Origin: Persicaria tinctoria
Taxonomy: Eukaryota; Streptophyta; Magnoliopsida; Caryophyllales; Polygonaceae
DNA: 64,000 nucleotides
NCBI GenBank assembly: GCA_037127255.1
Contig: JBANSL010000016.1
Span: forward strand, 3,288,501-3,352,500
Reading direction: 5' to 3'
Shown piece after piece: positions 11,285 to 22,866 of the stretch. The notes under the pieces were generated by a model. That model saw only the letters and a program-made list of their open reading frames with translations. It ran no database searches and had not been told where the DNA came from. Within the stretch, counting starts at the first letter, position 1; every line of letters begins with the position of its first letter. The translations under genes and the position numbers were made by a program.

Positions 11285-11440
11285 TGGGGTTGTTAGATAC
11301 ACCACAGATCACAAGGTTAAAATTGCACGTCTTTAAGGACGTGCAAGCCTTGTGTCTAATTAATATTTTTTTAAAAAAATTAACCCCTTTTAATCATGCA
11401 CGTCCTTAATAACGTGCATGATTTGGGGTGTATATAGCCG
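11285..11440. repeat. Small element with two ACGT-centred palindromes and ATACACC/GGTGTAT ends
   Basis: The left end is TTGTTAGATACACC and the right end is GGGGTGTATA. Inside are two near-perfect palindromes, TGCACGTCTTTAAGGACGTG (11326 onward) and ATGCACGTCCTTAATAACGT (11395 onward). The layout mirrors the element at 5998-6517. It has no coding potential. Confidence 0.45.
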
Positions 11441-12521
11441 AACCGAAAAATAGGGTAAACGCCGTAAAACCATCCTTAAATAAGGCGTATTGTTTAAAAT
11501 CATTACTTAAAATCAATATTGAAGAAACCGATTGAACATACAGTATACTCGAAATACAATCTGACCCGACATACGACCGAACTCAAATAAAAATACCCGA
11601 ACTCGATTCCAACAACTAAATTGCCACCTCTAACGTCAAGATAGAAAATCCAAGGCCAAAAACTATCCATGTGTACATTCATCTTGATCCTACTCGCAAC
11701 TTGTAATTTGTCCAAATGTAACAATTATTTTAGGAGTGGTATTGTCGACTTAGTTTATTATGGAGGTTAAAAATAAATCTGATTAAAATATTATTTAAGT
11801 TTTAGCTAGCTAGTACTTAACTCTGTGCGTGTCTTGAAAAAATATTAATAATATAATGAATCATCATTATAAATTTATATAATTCTTTAATTAACAACAT
11901 AATTTGAAAAAATAATTTAAAATTGGATTAATTAGTTGATTAAAATAAATTATTATAAAATAATTTAACTTCTATAATTGTGGTCTAAGGTTGCAATGTG
12001 TGACAAAAACTCTTCTTCTTTAATATAATATATACATATAGACATAAATAATAATTAGCTAATCTTATGTATTTGTATAATGGGCAGAGAGGATTGTATC
12101 ACAAGTTATGTTATTGATAACCAATATGATGTATTTGTATAATTTTACCATATATAATAAGTTATATATATTTTTAAAAAAATTAAAATTATTATCATTA
12201 GATAATCATATGTTCAAATATAACATTTCTCAAAATATAAATTTTCATGATAAAATTATGCAAATACATAAGATTGGTTATGCATAACATAAATATATTT
12301 TTTAGATTTTTTAAAATCTTTTACCTTAATTAATTTAGTGTAGCATCTATACGGTCTAGACCAAAATCAATATACAAACACCCTCATTGACAAGCAACTC
12401 ATTCATCAATAATCAACCATCACAGATTCGAAATGTACATTATCCACAACATCTAGATATTTTCAGCTTTAACAGTCTCTATATAATTAGTCGTCTTTCC
12501 TCAGTGCTTAATCGATTAGCC
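11441..12521. other. AT-rich spacer upstream of P450-2
   Basis: Mostly AT-rich with no gene. An inverted repeat around AATCTTATGTATTTGTATAA (12060) and CAAATACATAAGATTGG (12260) may be an old fold-back MITE. A TATATAA box lies at 12480-12486, 36 bp before the P450-2 start codon, close enough that it may lie in the leader rather than act as the core promoter. Confidence 0.35.
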
Positions 12522-15500
12522 ATGTCTCCAGACACCTTGACTGTCCTCCTAACCTTATCCGGCATAGCCTGGATAGCTTGGATCGTCTTCAGGCGCAAGA
12601 GGGCCCACCCTCCTCTCCCGCCAGGCCCACTGGGCCTCCCAGTGGTCGGAAGCCTGCCCTTCTTGGGCCCGGAACTCCACTCGTATTTCGCCGACTTGTC
12701 CAAGACTTACGGCCCCCTGTTCTCCCTCCGGCTAGGCAAGCAGACTGGCATAGTCGTGACTTCCCCTTCCGCGGCGAAGGAGGTTCTCAAGGACTTCGAT
12801 GTCACCTTCGCCAACCGTGACGTCCCTGCCGCTGGCAGAGAGGCCACCTATGGCGGATTCGACATCGCCTGGACTCCTTACGGTCCCGAATGGAGGATGC
12901 TGAGAAAGGTATCATTATTAAACGAAAATTATTAGAGGTAATCTTAATTCGCGTGATAAATTAAAGTTTTAAATATTTCAAATTAAATATTTCGAAGAGG
13001 TACCCATTTTCAGGTTTTTGGGTAAAATTATTAATTTTATAACTTTTTGAACAAAAGACTTTAAGTTTAAGCATTTTTGGGAAAAAAAAAACTCGAGGTT
13101 GAAGAAGATGCAGAGAACTCGATCTAGTTCATTGTCTCTCACCTTTGTTGTTGATGCTCTCATGCTCACATGTCGTACCGTCACCTTCATCGATAATGAT
13201 CCCTACACCCTCAGACCACCTCGACCTATCGCGAGTCCCATCACCCACATACACTTCTTCCTCGTTGTCCTTCTTACTTAGATGATTTCAAATGAGCTAA
13301 AAAATGAACTTGAACCCTCTTATCTAAAATTTAAGTTGGTATGGTTTGAATTGGGCACGAAAAATTACGACTTTGAATAAATGGGCTAAAAATGTTAAAA
13401 TGTTAAAATTCAAAGTTTTTTTGCCAAAAAAGTTAAAATGAACTTGAACCCTCTTAGCTAAAAATGATCATTCCTCATTGTCTTCTTCAACGGTTCAACC
13501 TTATATTTTTTTCCCCAAAAAATGTTAAAACTCAAAGTTTTTTTGCCAAAAAAGTTTTAGGCTCCGTCTTGCAAAATTCTACCTATGGGTATACGAGGAA
13601 GCTGAAACTTATGGATAATTTGTATTAAATATATATCAGTAAGCTAGCTGATTGGTTTTTACTTAGTCAGTCTTAATTTAAAAGTAACAATTTTGTCCAA
13701 ATACAAGAAAAAGAGTACGGTGCAATTTTTATTTATATAAAGTATAGAGTTACCTTGTGAAATATTTAAAACTCTTATTTACTCTATAAATTTCGCTTAA
13801 TCTCAAGGTTACTTGTGAAATTTCTATATTATTAATTTAGATACGAGTTTTTCATCTTAAAACCAATGGGTAACTCAGACTGTTTGGGACAGGTTTGTGT
13901 GCGTGAGATGTTGTGTTCTACCACCTTAGAAGCAGTGTACAGCCTCCGGAAACACGAGATTCACCAGATGATGCAGTTCTTGCAAGAACACACAGGGTCC
14001 GTCGTGAACGTAGGTGATCAAATGTTTCTGACGACGATGAACGTGGTGACGAGCATGCTTTGGGGAGGCACCATGAAGGGCGAGGAGAGGGCGAAGCTTG
14101 GGGCGGACTTTCGAAAGGTGGTGTCGGAGCTGACCGGACTGCTGGGGGCGCCGAATGTGTCGGACTTCTTTCCGGGGCTGGCGAGGTTCGACTTGCAGGG
14201 GATTGTGAAGAAGATGAGAGTGTGTGTGAAGAGATTGGATGGTATTTTCGAGGGCGTGATCGATCGACGCCGGAAGATTGTCGGAGATGAAGGCAAGGAT
14301 TTCTTGCAAGTTTTGCTGGAATTGAAAGAGAGTAGCGGTGACTCCAAAACTCCATTCACAATGGTTCACCTCAAGGCTTTGTTGATGGTAAGTGAAGCAA
14401 TTAATTAAGGGTTTGTTTTGTAGAGTTGATGGATATGATAAGGTAAAGTTGATAGATTAATTGTGTTAAATATATGTTAAATTAAAATGTTTATAAGTTA
14501 GTAAAATATTTGGTAACTGATACAAATTAGCTTAAAAATAGGAGAAAATGAATAGATATGTGAATATAAAAAGAAAACTTGTGAAAAAATTGAGGTGATT
14601 AACCGTTGAAAATTCAATTTCAAAAGCTAATTAAATTAAAATCTTATACTCACTCCGATCCAAAAATATGTTGTTTCACTTTTTAACACATATTTTAAAA
14701 AGTTAAAAACTATATAATATATTAATTTTTTTTTACAATTTAATTCGGTATTTCTTACCAACAAATATTAAGTTGTAAAAAACTAATTAAAAAAAAATTG
14801 ATCAGAATTTTGATCCGCTAAACAAAAGAAAAAATCTACTCCATTCGTTCCAAAATAAAAGTCGTTTATCTTTTTGTGCATTTTTTGTAAGGAGAAAAAA
14901 ACACTATAAAATATTATTTTTTTAATCATTTTTTTTAGTTATAAGTATAAACTTATCAAAACAAATTTATTAAAAATTTAATATTTTATAAAAATTTACC
15001 CATTTTAAATATGTGTAAAAAATTGAAGTAAGAAGGATTAATCAGAATAAAATTCCACCCCCTTCGATACGTTTCTCGCTTTGGACGAGGTGGGTACGTA
15101 AGATAAGAACAAGACCGGATAGGGGACCTTTTCAAAAAATTTTTTTTTAATGTTATTAGAGCAATTCCAACCGTTATGGTAAAAATTTCCTAAAATAGAG
15201 ATTAAAATATCAAAATATCTATAAAAAAAATTTACTAACTCCAACAGATTCTCTATTTTACAGATTTTTACCTTTATTATATACTATACTCCCTCCGTTT
15301 GGAAATATAAGTCTATTGACTTTTTGGCACGCTTTTTAATTAGTTAAAAACTATATAAAATAATGGGTTTTTTATTAATTTTTTTACATAACTATATACT
15401 TATTAGTAATATATATAAGACTATGTAAAAAATTTAATGAAAAAAATATTATTTTATATAGTTTTTAACTCCTTAAAAAGCGTGTCGAAAAGTCAATGGA

Positions 15501-18119
15501 CTTATATTTCCAAACAGAGGTAGTAATAAATAAATGCATTTATTAAGTATATTTAATTCCACATTTGTAAAAACTTCATTTAAACTTAACTATAACATTT
15601 AGCATCACATTTCTAACATAAACTAACATTTAAACTTAATTTCTAACAATTTTTTTTATTTAATTCTAACATTCATATCATTTAAATTTTTTGGTGAGCT
15701 ATTGATTGTATTTTTATCGAATTTTTAATCTATTTAGAATTCTTGTAAATTTAATTTTCACAATTTAATTGCGAAATATATTAAGCACATTTTATAATTT
15801 ATGTAGTTTAGTTAAAAAAAAAATATTCTAAGATATAAGTTGGGTCTAGGGATTTGTGGTGTTTCAATCTAAATAAAAATAAATGATTACATTTTATAAA
15901 GTAAATTGGGAGGATTTGTTTTGAAAAAAAATAGAATTATGGGTTACTTTTTATAAATTCATAGAAATCGCAACCCTACCTATACGCTCTCCTGAATACC
16001 GCCGCTCACCACTCACAGTGCACTCATCCTCCTCCTTCTTCAACTACTCACTTCCATGGGAATCTTGTGCAATTAATCTTGTAGATTTCGGATTAATCTT
16101 TCTTCTTCGACCTCTCGCACGCCCTTGTCCTCTCTTTCTTTCGCTTCCGCCCTCTTCTTCGGACGCCACTGCGGGGCAGGTTTTCGATGGCCGCCCTCAG
16201 TCCTATCCCCACCTTCTTTCTCAGTTGCCATTGGGGACCCCTAAGACCAAAGCCCCTTCTCCTTTCCCCTCCTATGTCGACCTCCATCGCAGGCCAGATG
16301 GACGTCTCGCCTCCAGGCTCCAGGCTCTAGCCGATGCCGATGACCGTAAAACTCCCCTCCTTCCGTCGAATGCAGCAGCGAAGGTGGAAGCATCGTGGCA
16401 GGTTGAAGTTTTGCAACATTCAATTCTACCTAGGAAGAAGCAAAACATTAAATTATAGAGATCCCTCTTTCTCCAAGATTTTTCTCATCTCTCTATCAAT
16501 TTCTCTATTTTGCAAATCAGTTTGCATTGCGGTGAAAAAATGTGGTTTTTCTCTAAATTTTCTCATTTTTTCTATTTTGCAGATGTTGTTAGGCTTACTC
16601 TTAGAGCATGCCCAACGGTTTCCTTAACACAATCTCCAAAATAGAGAAATAGAAGTTAAATATTCTGAATATTTTCTGACTCAATTCCAACAGCTTCTCC
16701 ATTAGAGAGTTTACTCCAAAATATATAGAGTTTTCTCCAAATTTAAGGAATTGTCTTTATATTTTCTCTAAATTCCTTATTTTGGAGAATGTAATGGGGA
16801 AGCGGTTGGACCTAAAACCATCGCAATATTCTCCAAAAAATCAAGATGGAGAATCTGTTGGGGATGCTCTTAGGGGTTATTGGGTTAAAAGCAACCCCAA
16901 CAGATTCTCCATATTGGGTTTTTGGAGAATATTAAGGTTGATTTTGATCTAACAGTTTCCCCGTTACATTCTCCAAAATAGAGAATGGGGAGAATAAGTG
17001 GAGATCATTTCCTAAATTTGGAGAAAACTCTATATTTTTTGGTAAATTCTATAATGGAGAATCTGTTGGAATTCAGTCTAAAAAAAGTACAGAATATGTG
17101 ATTTATAATTCTTTATTTTGAAGAATTTTTCAGAGAAGCTGTTGGGCATGCTCTTAATAAGTCCAACACTAATCTGGATTAGATCATGAGCTAACCCCGA
17201 CATATAAACTATATATAGGTTGCTCGAGTCGATCTGTATGAGCCATCTTTACCATTTCCATACATCTCCATTTTGATCAGTTTCCAAATTCATATTACAA
17301 GTTTGACCTGAATACCTGGTCAATTTAGTCAAAGATGGGTGAACATACTTTTATTTTTTTGATTAATTAATAAACATATATGCTCAATTTTAATGTTATA
17401 GGATGTAAATTGACTTTTGTTATTGTACTAATTGCTTAATACAAGTTAAGATGGATTGATCGATTTCATGTGTATTGAAGGACATGATCACGGGAGGGAC
17501 GGAGTCAACCTCAAACACAATCGAGTTTGCGATGGCTGAGATGGTGAACAAGCCAGAAGTAATGAGAAGAGCCCAGCAAGAACTCGACACACTACTTGGG
17601 TCAAGCAATGCTCCATTGGAGGAGTCTCAAATTCTCCATCTGCCTTATTTGCAAGCCATCATGAAGGAAACCCTGAGGCTGCACCCGGTGCTCCCCCTAT
17701 TGATCCCTCACTCCCCTAGTGAATCATGCATTGTTGGAGGATACACCATCCCGAAAGGGTCAAGGGTTTTCGTCAATGTTTGGGCCATTCATAGGGACCC
17801 TTCCATCTGGGAGAACCCTCTAGAGTTCAAACCTGAGAGGTTTCTGGATGGATCGAGAAGACATGATTTTGCAGGGAATGATTTTAGTTACATTCCATTT
17901 GGCTCTGGGAGAAGGATTTGTGCAGGGATTGCCATGGCAGAGAGGATGTTGTTGTATTCACTCGCGTCTTTGCTGCGTTATTTCGATTGGAAGTTGCCTA
18001 AAGGAGTGGAAAAGGTGGAGCTTGATGAGAAGTTTGGGATTTTATTGAAGAAGAGAACACCTTTGTTGCTAATTCCCTCACCAAGGGCAGCTAATCTTGG
18101 GAAGATAGGCTTCTCTTAG
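12522..18119 (+). CDS. Cytochrome P450, CYP706 family (P450-2), with a 3.1-kb second intron
   Basis: Exons 12522-12908, 13893-14387 and 17481-18119 join in phase 0 to give 506 residues. The start MSPDTLTVLLTLSGIAWIAW is the anchor, then HPPLPPGP. The order of motifs is FANRDVPAAGRE, RK|VCVREM at the first junction, LLM|DMITGGTESTSN at the second, then KETLRLHP, KPERFLD and FGSGRRICAG with the haem cysteine. The I-helix has E-S in place of the more usual D/E-T; the acid is kept. The second intron (14388-17480) holds two Harbinger-like elements, one carrying a Stowaway and a foreign GC-rich insert. Intron 1 repeats the word AAAGTTTTTTTGCCAAAAAA twice (near 13411 and 13529). The reading frame is uninterrupted, so it is probably functional. 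Substrate unknown. Confidence 0.85.
14650..15035. repeat. Degenerate Stowaway-like termini in P450-2 intron 2
   Basis: CTCACTCCGATCCAAAAATA (about 14652) and CTCCATTCGTTCCAAAATAA (about 14839) resemble Stowaway left ends. The inner TTAAAAACTATATAAAATA-type text is shared with clearer copies. I could not find matching right ends, so these are remnants. Confidence 0.4.
15289..15523. mobile_element. Stowaway-type MITE nested in the Harbinger-like element
   Basis: The ends are CTCCCTCCGTTTGGAAATAT and, reversed, CTACCTCTGTTTGGAAATAT, flanked by TA. The related element at 29937-31030 has the uninterrupted site ACTATAATAAATAAATG (reversed), so the TA duplication is confirmed by a paralogous empty site. 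It is 235 bp. Confidence 0.85.
15960..16440. other. GC-rich foreign segment inside the Harbinger-like element
   Basis: The base composition changes sharply from AT-rich to CT-rich, with many CTCCTCCTTC, CCCTCTTCTTCGGACGCC and similar words. It has a plus-strand open frame (16018-16458) rich in Ser, Pro, Leu and Arg. I do not recognise the product, and the frame runs into element sequence. It looks like a captured leader or first-exon piece of an unrelated gene. Function unknown. Confidence 0.4.
16604..17153. mobile_element. Second Harbinger-like MITE, inserted next to the first
   Basis: The ends GAGCATGCCCAACGG and, reversed, GAGCATGCCCAACAGC are flanked by TTA (16601-16603 and 17154-17156). 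The left TTA is also the right target duplication of the neighbouring element, so the two are back to back. Internal words such as GAGAATCTGTTGGGGATGCTC (complement near 16850) suggest a further related insertion inside. Confidence 0.7.
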
Positions 18120-18822
18120 ACTTTAAACAATCTATTCTATATACATATACTAAAATCGATGCATAGCGTCCTATGTGGCGCATTGTTGTTAATCATAGGG
18201 GGGAATTTTATATGGTTTGCGTTGTGGTTGATCTCAGGTGAAAAAATTAATAAAATAATATGTTGCGCTTATTCAAATTTATAACTATTAGGCTTATTTA
18301 AATTTATTTACTAACTATTGAGCTTAACTCAAATTTAATCACTAATTATTAGACTTAATCAAAAACATTGAATATAACTACTGATTATGACATATCATAT
18401 TTAAACAAAGTTACAATGATATTGATATTATTATTTTTTATTGTAGAAATAACTCTACAATAAGAACGAACGATCGAAGCATTACTCCTAATAATTACGG
18501 ACGACGGCGAAGAAGGAAACCAAACATTACTAACCAGTAGTACTGCAGACCAATAGGACAACAACTCTGTTGTGGACCTGTGGTAAGTGCAGACGTCCCA
18601 CCTAAAAATTGGAGTACCGTAATCGGGTATGAAATATCTATCCCCAATTATTTTTTTGATTAGAAATATCTATCTCCAATTGTGTTTCGTTTCCGGTCGA
18701 TCCTCCATCACACAAAAAAAAAAAAAAAAATCTTAATTTTTAATTTGAGGCTTGACGCCAAATAAAAACCCCAAATTCAATCGTTTCCAATCTCCTCCTT
18801 GCTGCATAATTCGTACCCAACC
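18120..18822. other. Spacer between P450-2 and P450-3
   Basis: AT-rich text with direct repeats of an ACTATTGAGCTTAACTCAAA kind (18290-18360). Probable P450-3 promoter and leader lie at the right end, with CAAATAAAAACC at 18757-18768. No gene seen. Confidence 0.3.
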
Positions 18823-20975
18823 ATGTCTCCAGACACCTCGATTATCCTCCTAACCTTGTCCTGGATAGCTTGTATAGCTTGGATCTTTATCTCCAACGGC
18901 CGCAAGAGGGTCCACCCTCCTCTCCCGCCAGGCCCACGGGGCCTCCCGGTGGTCGGAAACCTGCCCTTCTTGCGCCCAGAACTCCACTCCTACTTCGCCG
19001 ACTTGTCCAAGACTTACGGCCCCTTGTTCTCCCTCCGGCTGGGCAAGCAGACTGGCATAGTTGTGACTTCCCCTTCCGCCGCCAAGGAAGTTCTCAAGGA
19101 CTTCGACGTCATCTTCGCCAACCGCGACGTCCCTGCCGCTGGCAGAGAGGCCACCTATGGCGGATTCGACATCGTCTGGACTCCTTACGGTCCTGAATGG
19201 AGGATGCTAAGAAAGGTAAACTACTTCGTTAGAATTTTGTCCGTCACATGGTGTTGGGACCACGTTGAGATTTGAGGGTTGAGATTTGAGGTTCCATCTT
19301 AAAAGCAATAGGTAATAGGTGAGGCCTGGTTTATATGCAGAGTTTGGATTTATTTTCCACGATATGAGATTTCATTTAAGAACTCGACTATTTGGGAGCA
19401 GGTTTGTGTGCGCGAGATGCTGTGTTCTACCACCTTAGACGCAGTCTACAGCCTCCGAAAGCACGAGTTTCAGGAGACGGTGCGGTACTTGCAAGAGCAA
19501 ACAGGGTCCGTGGTGAACCTAGGCGATCAAATGTTTCTAACGGTGATGAACGTGGTGACGAGCACGCTTTGGGGAGGCACCGTGAAGGGCGAGGAGAGGG
19601 CGAAGCTTGGGGCGGACTTCCGCACGGTGGTGTCGGAGATGACCGATCTGCTTGGGGCGCCCAATGTGTCGGACTTCTTTCCGGGGCTGGCGAGGTTCGA
19701 TTTGCAGGGGATTGCGAAGAAGATGAGAGGGTGTGCGAAGAGATTGGATGGGATTTTCGAGGGCGTGATCGATCGGCGACGGAAGATGGTCGGAGATGAA
19801 AGCAAGGATTTCTTGCAAGTTCTGATGGAATTGAAAGAGAGTAGTGGTGACTCCAAAACGCCCTTCACCATGGTGCACCTCAAGTCTTTGCTCATGGTAA
19901 GTCAAGTAGTTAATCAAGTTGTATCCATGTGAAATTGTTTTGATTGGTTATAATTAATTTTATATTTTTTTTATATAGATAAAAGTCATAAAACCCCTAT
20001 ATATTAGGTTATACACGTGTCGGGTTACATTGATTTATTATTATTATTTTTGCGATTATAAGGTTGCGATCCACAAACTTAACACAAAAGCTTAAGTTAT
20101 TGTGTAGAGTTTCACTCTTCCTTATAACCCATCATTTTTACTCTTTTATAATCAATGTGGGAGTGACACTCCCATACCAAACCTCTCAACATATCCTAAT
20201 ATGTTTTATTTTCTATATTCATACATAAATCAGTACATTATCTGTAGCATATTTGGGTGGCTAAGGGCATGTTTATCGGGAAAAAAAAACAATGTTTGAT
20301 CAATTAACATGCTATAGGTTGAATCGAGTAACTCACTGTACTAACTGCTTATGCATTCTGAAGGATATGATCGTAGGTGGAACGGACACAACCTCAAACT
20401 CAATCGAGTTTGCCATGGCTGAGATAGTGAACAAGCCAGAAGTAATGAGAATAGCCCAAGAAGAACTCGACACGCTACTCGGGTCAAGCAACGCTCCATT
20501 GGAGGAGTCCCATGTTCTCCATTTGCCGTATTTGCAAGCCATCATGAAGGAAACCCTAAGGCTGCACCCGGTGCTCCCACTCTTGGTCCCCCACTCCCCT
20601 AGCGAATCCTGCATCGTCGGAGGCTACACCATCCCGAAAGCCTCAAGGGTTTTCATCAATGTTTGGGCCATTCATAGAGACCCTTCGCTCTGGGAGGACC
20701 CTCTAGAGTTCAAACCAGAGAGGTTTCTGGATGGGAGGCTCGATTTTAGTGGGCATGAGTTTAGTTACTTTCCATTCGGATCCGGGAGAAGGATTTGTGC
20801 AGGGATTGCGATGGCCGAGCGGATGTTCTTGTATTCACTTGCATCTTTGCTGTATTATTTCAATTGGAAGCTGCCGGAAGGAGCGGAGAAGGTGGATCTT
20901 GCTGATAGTTTTGGGATTACAATGAAGAAGAGAACACCCTTGCTATTGATCCCTTCATCAAGGACATCTAGCTAA
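18823..20975 (+). CDS. Cytochrome P450, CYP706 family (P450-3)
   Basis: Exons 18823-19215, 19402-19896 and 20364-20975 splice in phase 0 to 499 residues. The anchor begins MSPDTSIILLTLSWIACIAW, followed by KRVHPPLPPGP. Motifs are FANRDVPAAGREATYGG, VCVREMLCSTTLDAVYSLRK at the start of exon 2, LLM|DMIVGGTDTTSNSIEF at the I-helix, KETLRLHP, KPERFLDGR and FGSGRRICAG. All usual catalytic residues are present. Long stretches of exons 1 and 2 are almost identical to P450-2 while exon 3 differs more, which fits a recent duplicate with patchy exchange. It lies only 0.7 kb after P450-2. Compact introns (186 and 467 bp) are probably nearer the ancestral form. Confidence 0.87.
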
Positions 20976-21334
20976 TTCCAGGGACTTCCATTTTTCTTAG
21001 ACTTCAAGCAAAGAAATCCCAGTCGGGACAATATGAAACGAGAGTTATACCATATTCCAAAAAACTCTTGGACAATATGAAACAAGAGTTATATCAGATT
21101 TATTTTGTTTTTATATTATAAGGTTAAATGTTTAAACTAATATATAAGGCTAGGGTTGTTATATTTTCAAGTATTTTTGTTATTTCTCATCTATACAGGA
21201 TTGGTTTCTTTTATATATATAAAAAATGATATATTTAGAAAATGCACATTATTTATTAAAGTCTTTAGATCATGATGATTCATATTTTGTGGAAATGTCA
21301 ACTTTGTATTATATTTCTTCAGCTAATTACAATA
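20976..21334. other. P450-3 3' flank
   Basis: Probable 3' untranslated region. The word GACAATATGAAAC(G/A)AGAGTTATA is repeated at about 21026 and 21071. No gene seen. Confidence 0.3.
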
Positions 21335-21569
21335 CTCCCTTCGTTCATTAATAAATGTCGTTTGGCTTTTCGACATGTTTTTTAAGGAGTTAAAAACTAC
21401 TACTATGTAGTATAAAATATCAATTTTTTAAAATAATTTTAAACTTATAACTAATATGTATAAAATTATATAAAAAAAATCAATTAAAAACTTTATATTT
21501 TATATAGTTTTTAACTCTTTAAAAAGCGTGCCAAAAAGTCAAACGTTACTTATTTCTGAACGGAGTTAG
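21335..21569. mobile_element. Stowaway-type MITE
   Basis: The left end CTCCCTTCGTTCATTAATAA follows TA. The right end, reversed, reads CTAACTCCGTTCAGAAATAA, and the inner text TTTAAGGAGTTAAAAACTA is mirrored. The right flank is TT rather than TA, so the target duplication has decayed. Confidence 0.7.
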
Positions 21570-22866
21570 TTTATGTTTAAAAATTAGTAAAATATCTTGA
21601 TGATACTTGTGAAAATGTCACTTTGTTTTTTTTTTTTTTAGCTATTTAATTCCATTCCCAATCCCGGGCCTAATCCTCAACCAAACACCACCATATGGTA
21701 TTGAATGGGCCAGATGGTTTTTCATTTTCAGAGGCACACACAACTCGACGCCGAACGCACCGCTACATACCACTTTTGAATGTGTTGTCGTGTTGGATTT
21801 GAGTGAACGGATCATGAATCACTCAATATTAGTTCATTGATATACTCCTTTTAAACATGTCAAAACTTCTGTAATTGAGTTTTTCCCACAAAGAAAATAA
21901 AAATATACTCATTTCGTTGGCAAAATATGTCATTTTAGAGTATTAATTTTGTTTTAAAAAAATATCATTATTAGTATTTTGACATTTACTTTAATTATGA
22001 CAATGCATTTGTAATGATTAATTGATTGATAGTTATAGTTTTCAATAAAGTAATAAAATAGTGTAACAAAGGAGGGTACAGTTTATTTTAAATATTTTAC
22101 ATCACTAATTTTTTCAATTGTTGAATTTATTAAAAATTTATTTTAAATATTTTAAATTATTAAAATAAATTATCGAATATAATTAGAAAATTAAATTAAT
22201 ATTTTTTAGTTCACAGATTTATTAACAATTTAGTTTAAAGATTTTAAATTATTAAACATAATTATCAAATATAAATAAAAAATTAAATTAATAATTTTTT
22301 GGATTCTCAAATTTATTATCAATTTAGTTTAAAGATTTATTAACAATTTATTTTAAAATATTTTATTATCAATTAATAACCTTTTTGAATTTTCAAATTT
22401 ATTAAAAATTTATTTAAAAATATTTTAAATTATTAAAATTAATTATCAAATATAATGAAAAAATAAAATTAATTTTTTTATATTGATAAATCAATTTAAT
22501 TTTTTAATATTTGAAAACATAGAGAAAATATAATGGTTTTGAAAAAAGTGATTAAATAGATTATTTGAGAATCTAACCATTGTGCGGAGTAAAAAATTAA
22601 TTAAATAAGATTGAAAATAAAATTAGTGAAAAATGGTGTAGATAAATGAAAAAAAGAGAGAAAGTTTGATGAACCCTACCATTTCGCCATTGGGGATGCA
22701 GTTAATAATTTACAAACCATCAGCCATGGGATCGAATCCCGTAACCACACTATTTTTTCTTCTTCTTCTTTCCCCCCCCTTATTTACCCTTAGTTATATT
22801 TACTAAATAAAATTAGATATTCTTCTTAATTTACTCCATGCTTTTTAACTTGTAAAAAAAAAAAAA
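21570..22866. repeat. Spacer with diverged AT-rich tandem repeat (about 22080-22480)
   Basis: About five diverged units of roughly 80-120 bp share AAATTTATTAACAATTTA and ATTTTAAATTATTAAA words. The rest is AT-rich, with a TTCTTCTTCTTCTTTCCCCCCCC tract near 22755. No gene seen. Confidence 0.5.

Larger units (their letters stand above)
15159..16600. mobile_element. PIF/Harbinger-like non-autonomous element with a foreign GC-rich insert
   Basis: The element is flanked by TTA (15156-15158 and 16601-16603). Its left 330 bp match, reversed, the right part of the element at 29937-31030. Its right 160 bp match the reversed left part, including ACATTAAATTATAGAGATC and the end GTTGTTAGGCTTACTC. It is therefore a second copy in the opposite orientation. 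Compared with that copy, the middle contains unrelated sequence (about 15960-16440) and a Stowaway (15289-15523). No transposase frame is visible. Confidence 0.7.

Noticed and set aside
16018..16458. Open frame in P450-2 intron 2 as an independent gene
   Set aside because: Ends in transposon sequence, is rich in Ser/Pro/Leu, and has no domain. Reported only as a foreign segment.
18133..18170. Helitron 5' end (TCTATTCTATATACATATACT) after P450-2
   Set aside because: The start looks suggestive, but no hairpin-CTRR end follows before P450-3, so it is not supported.
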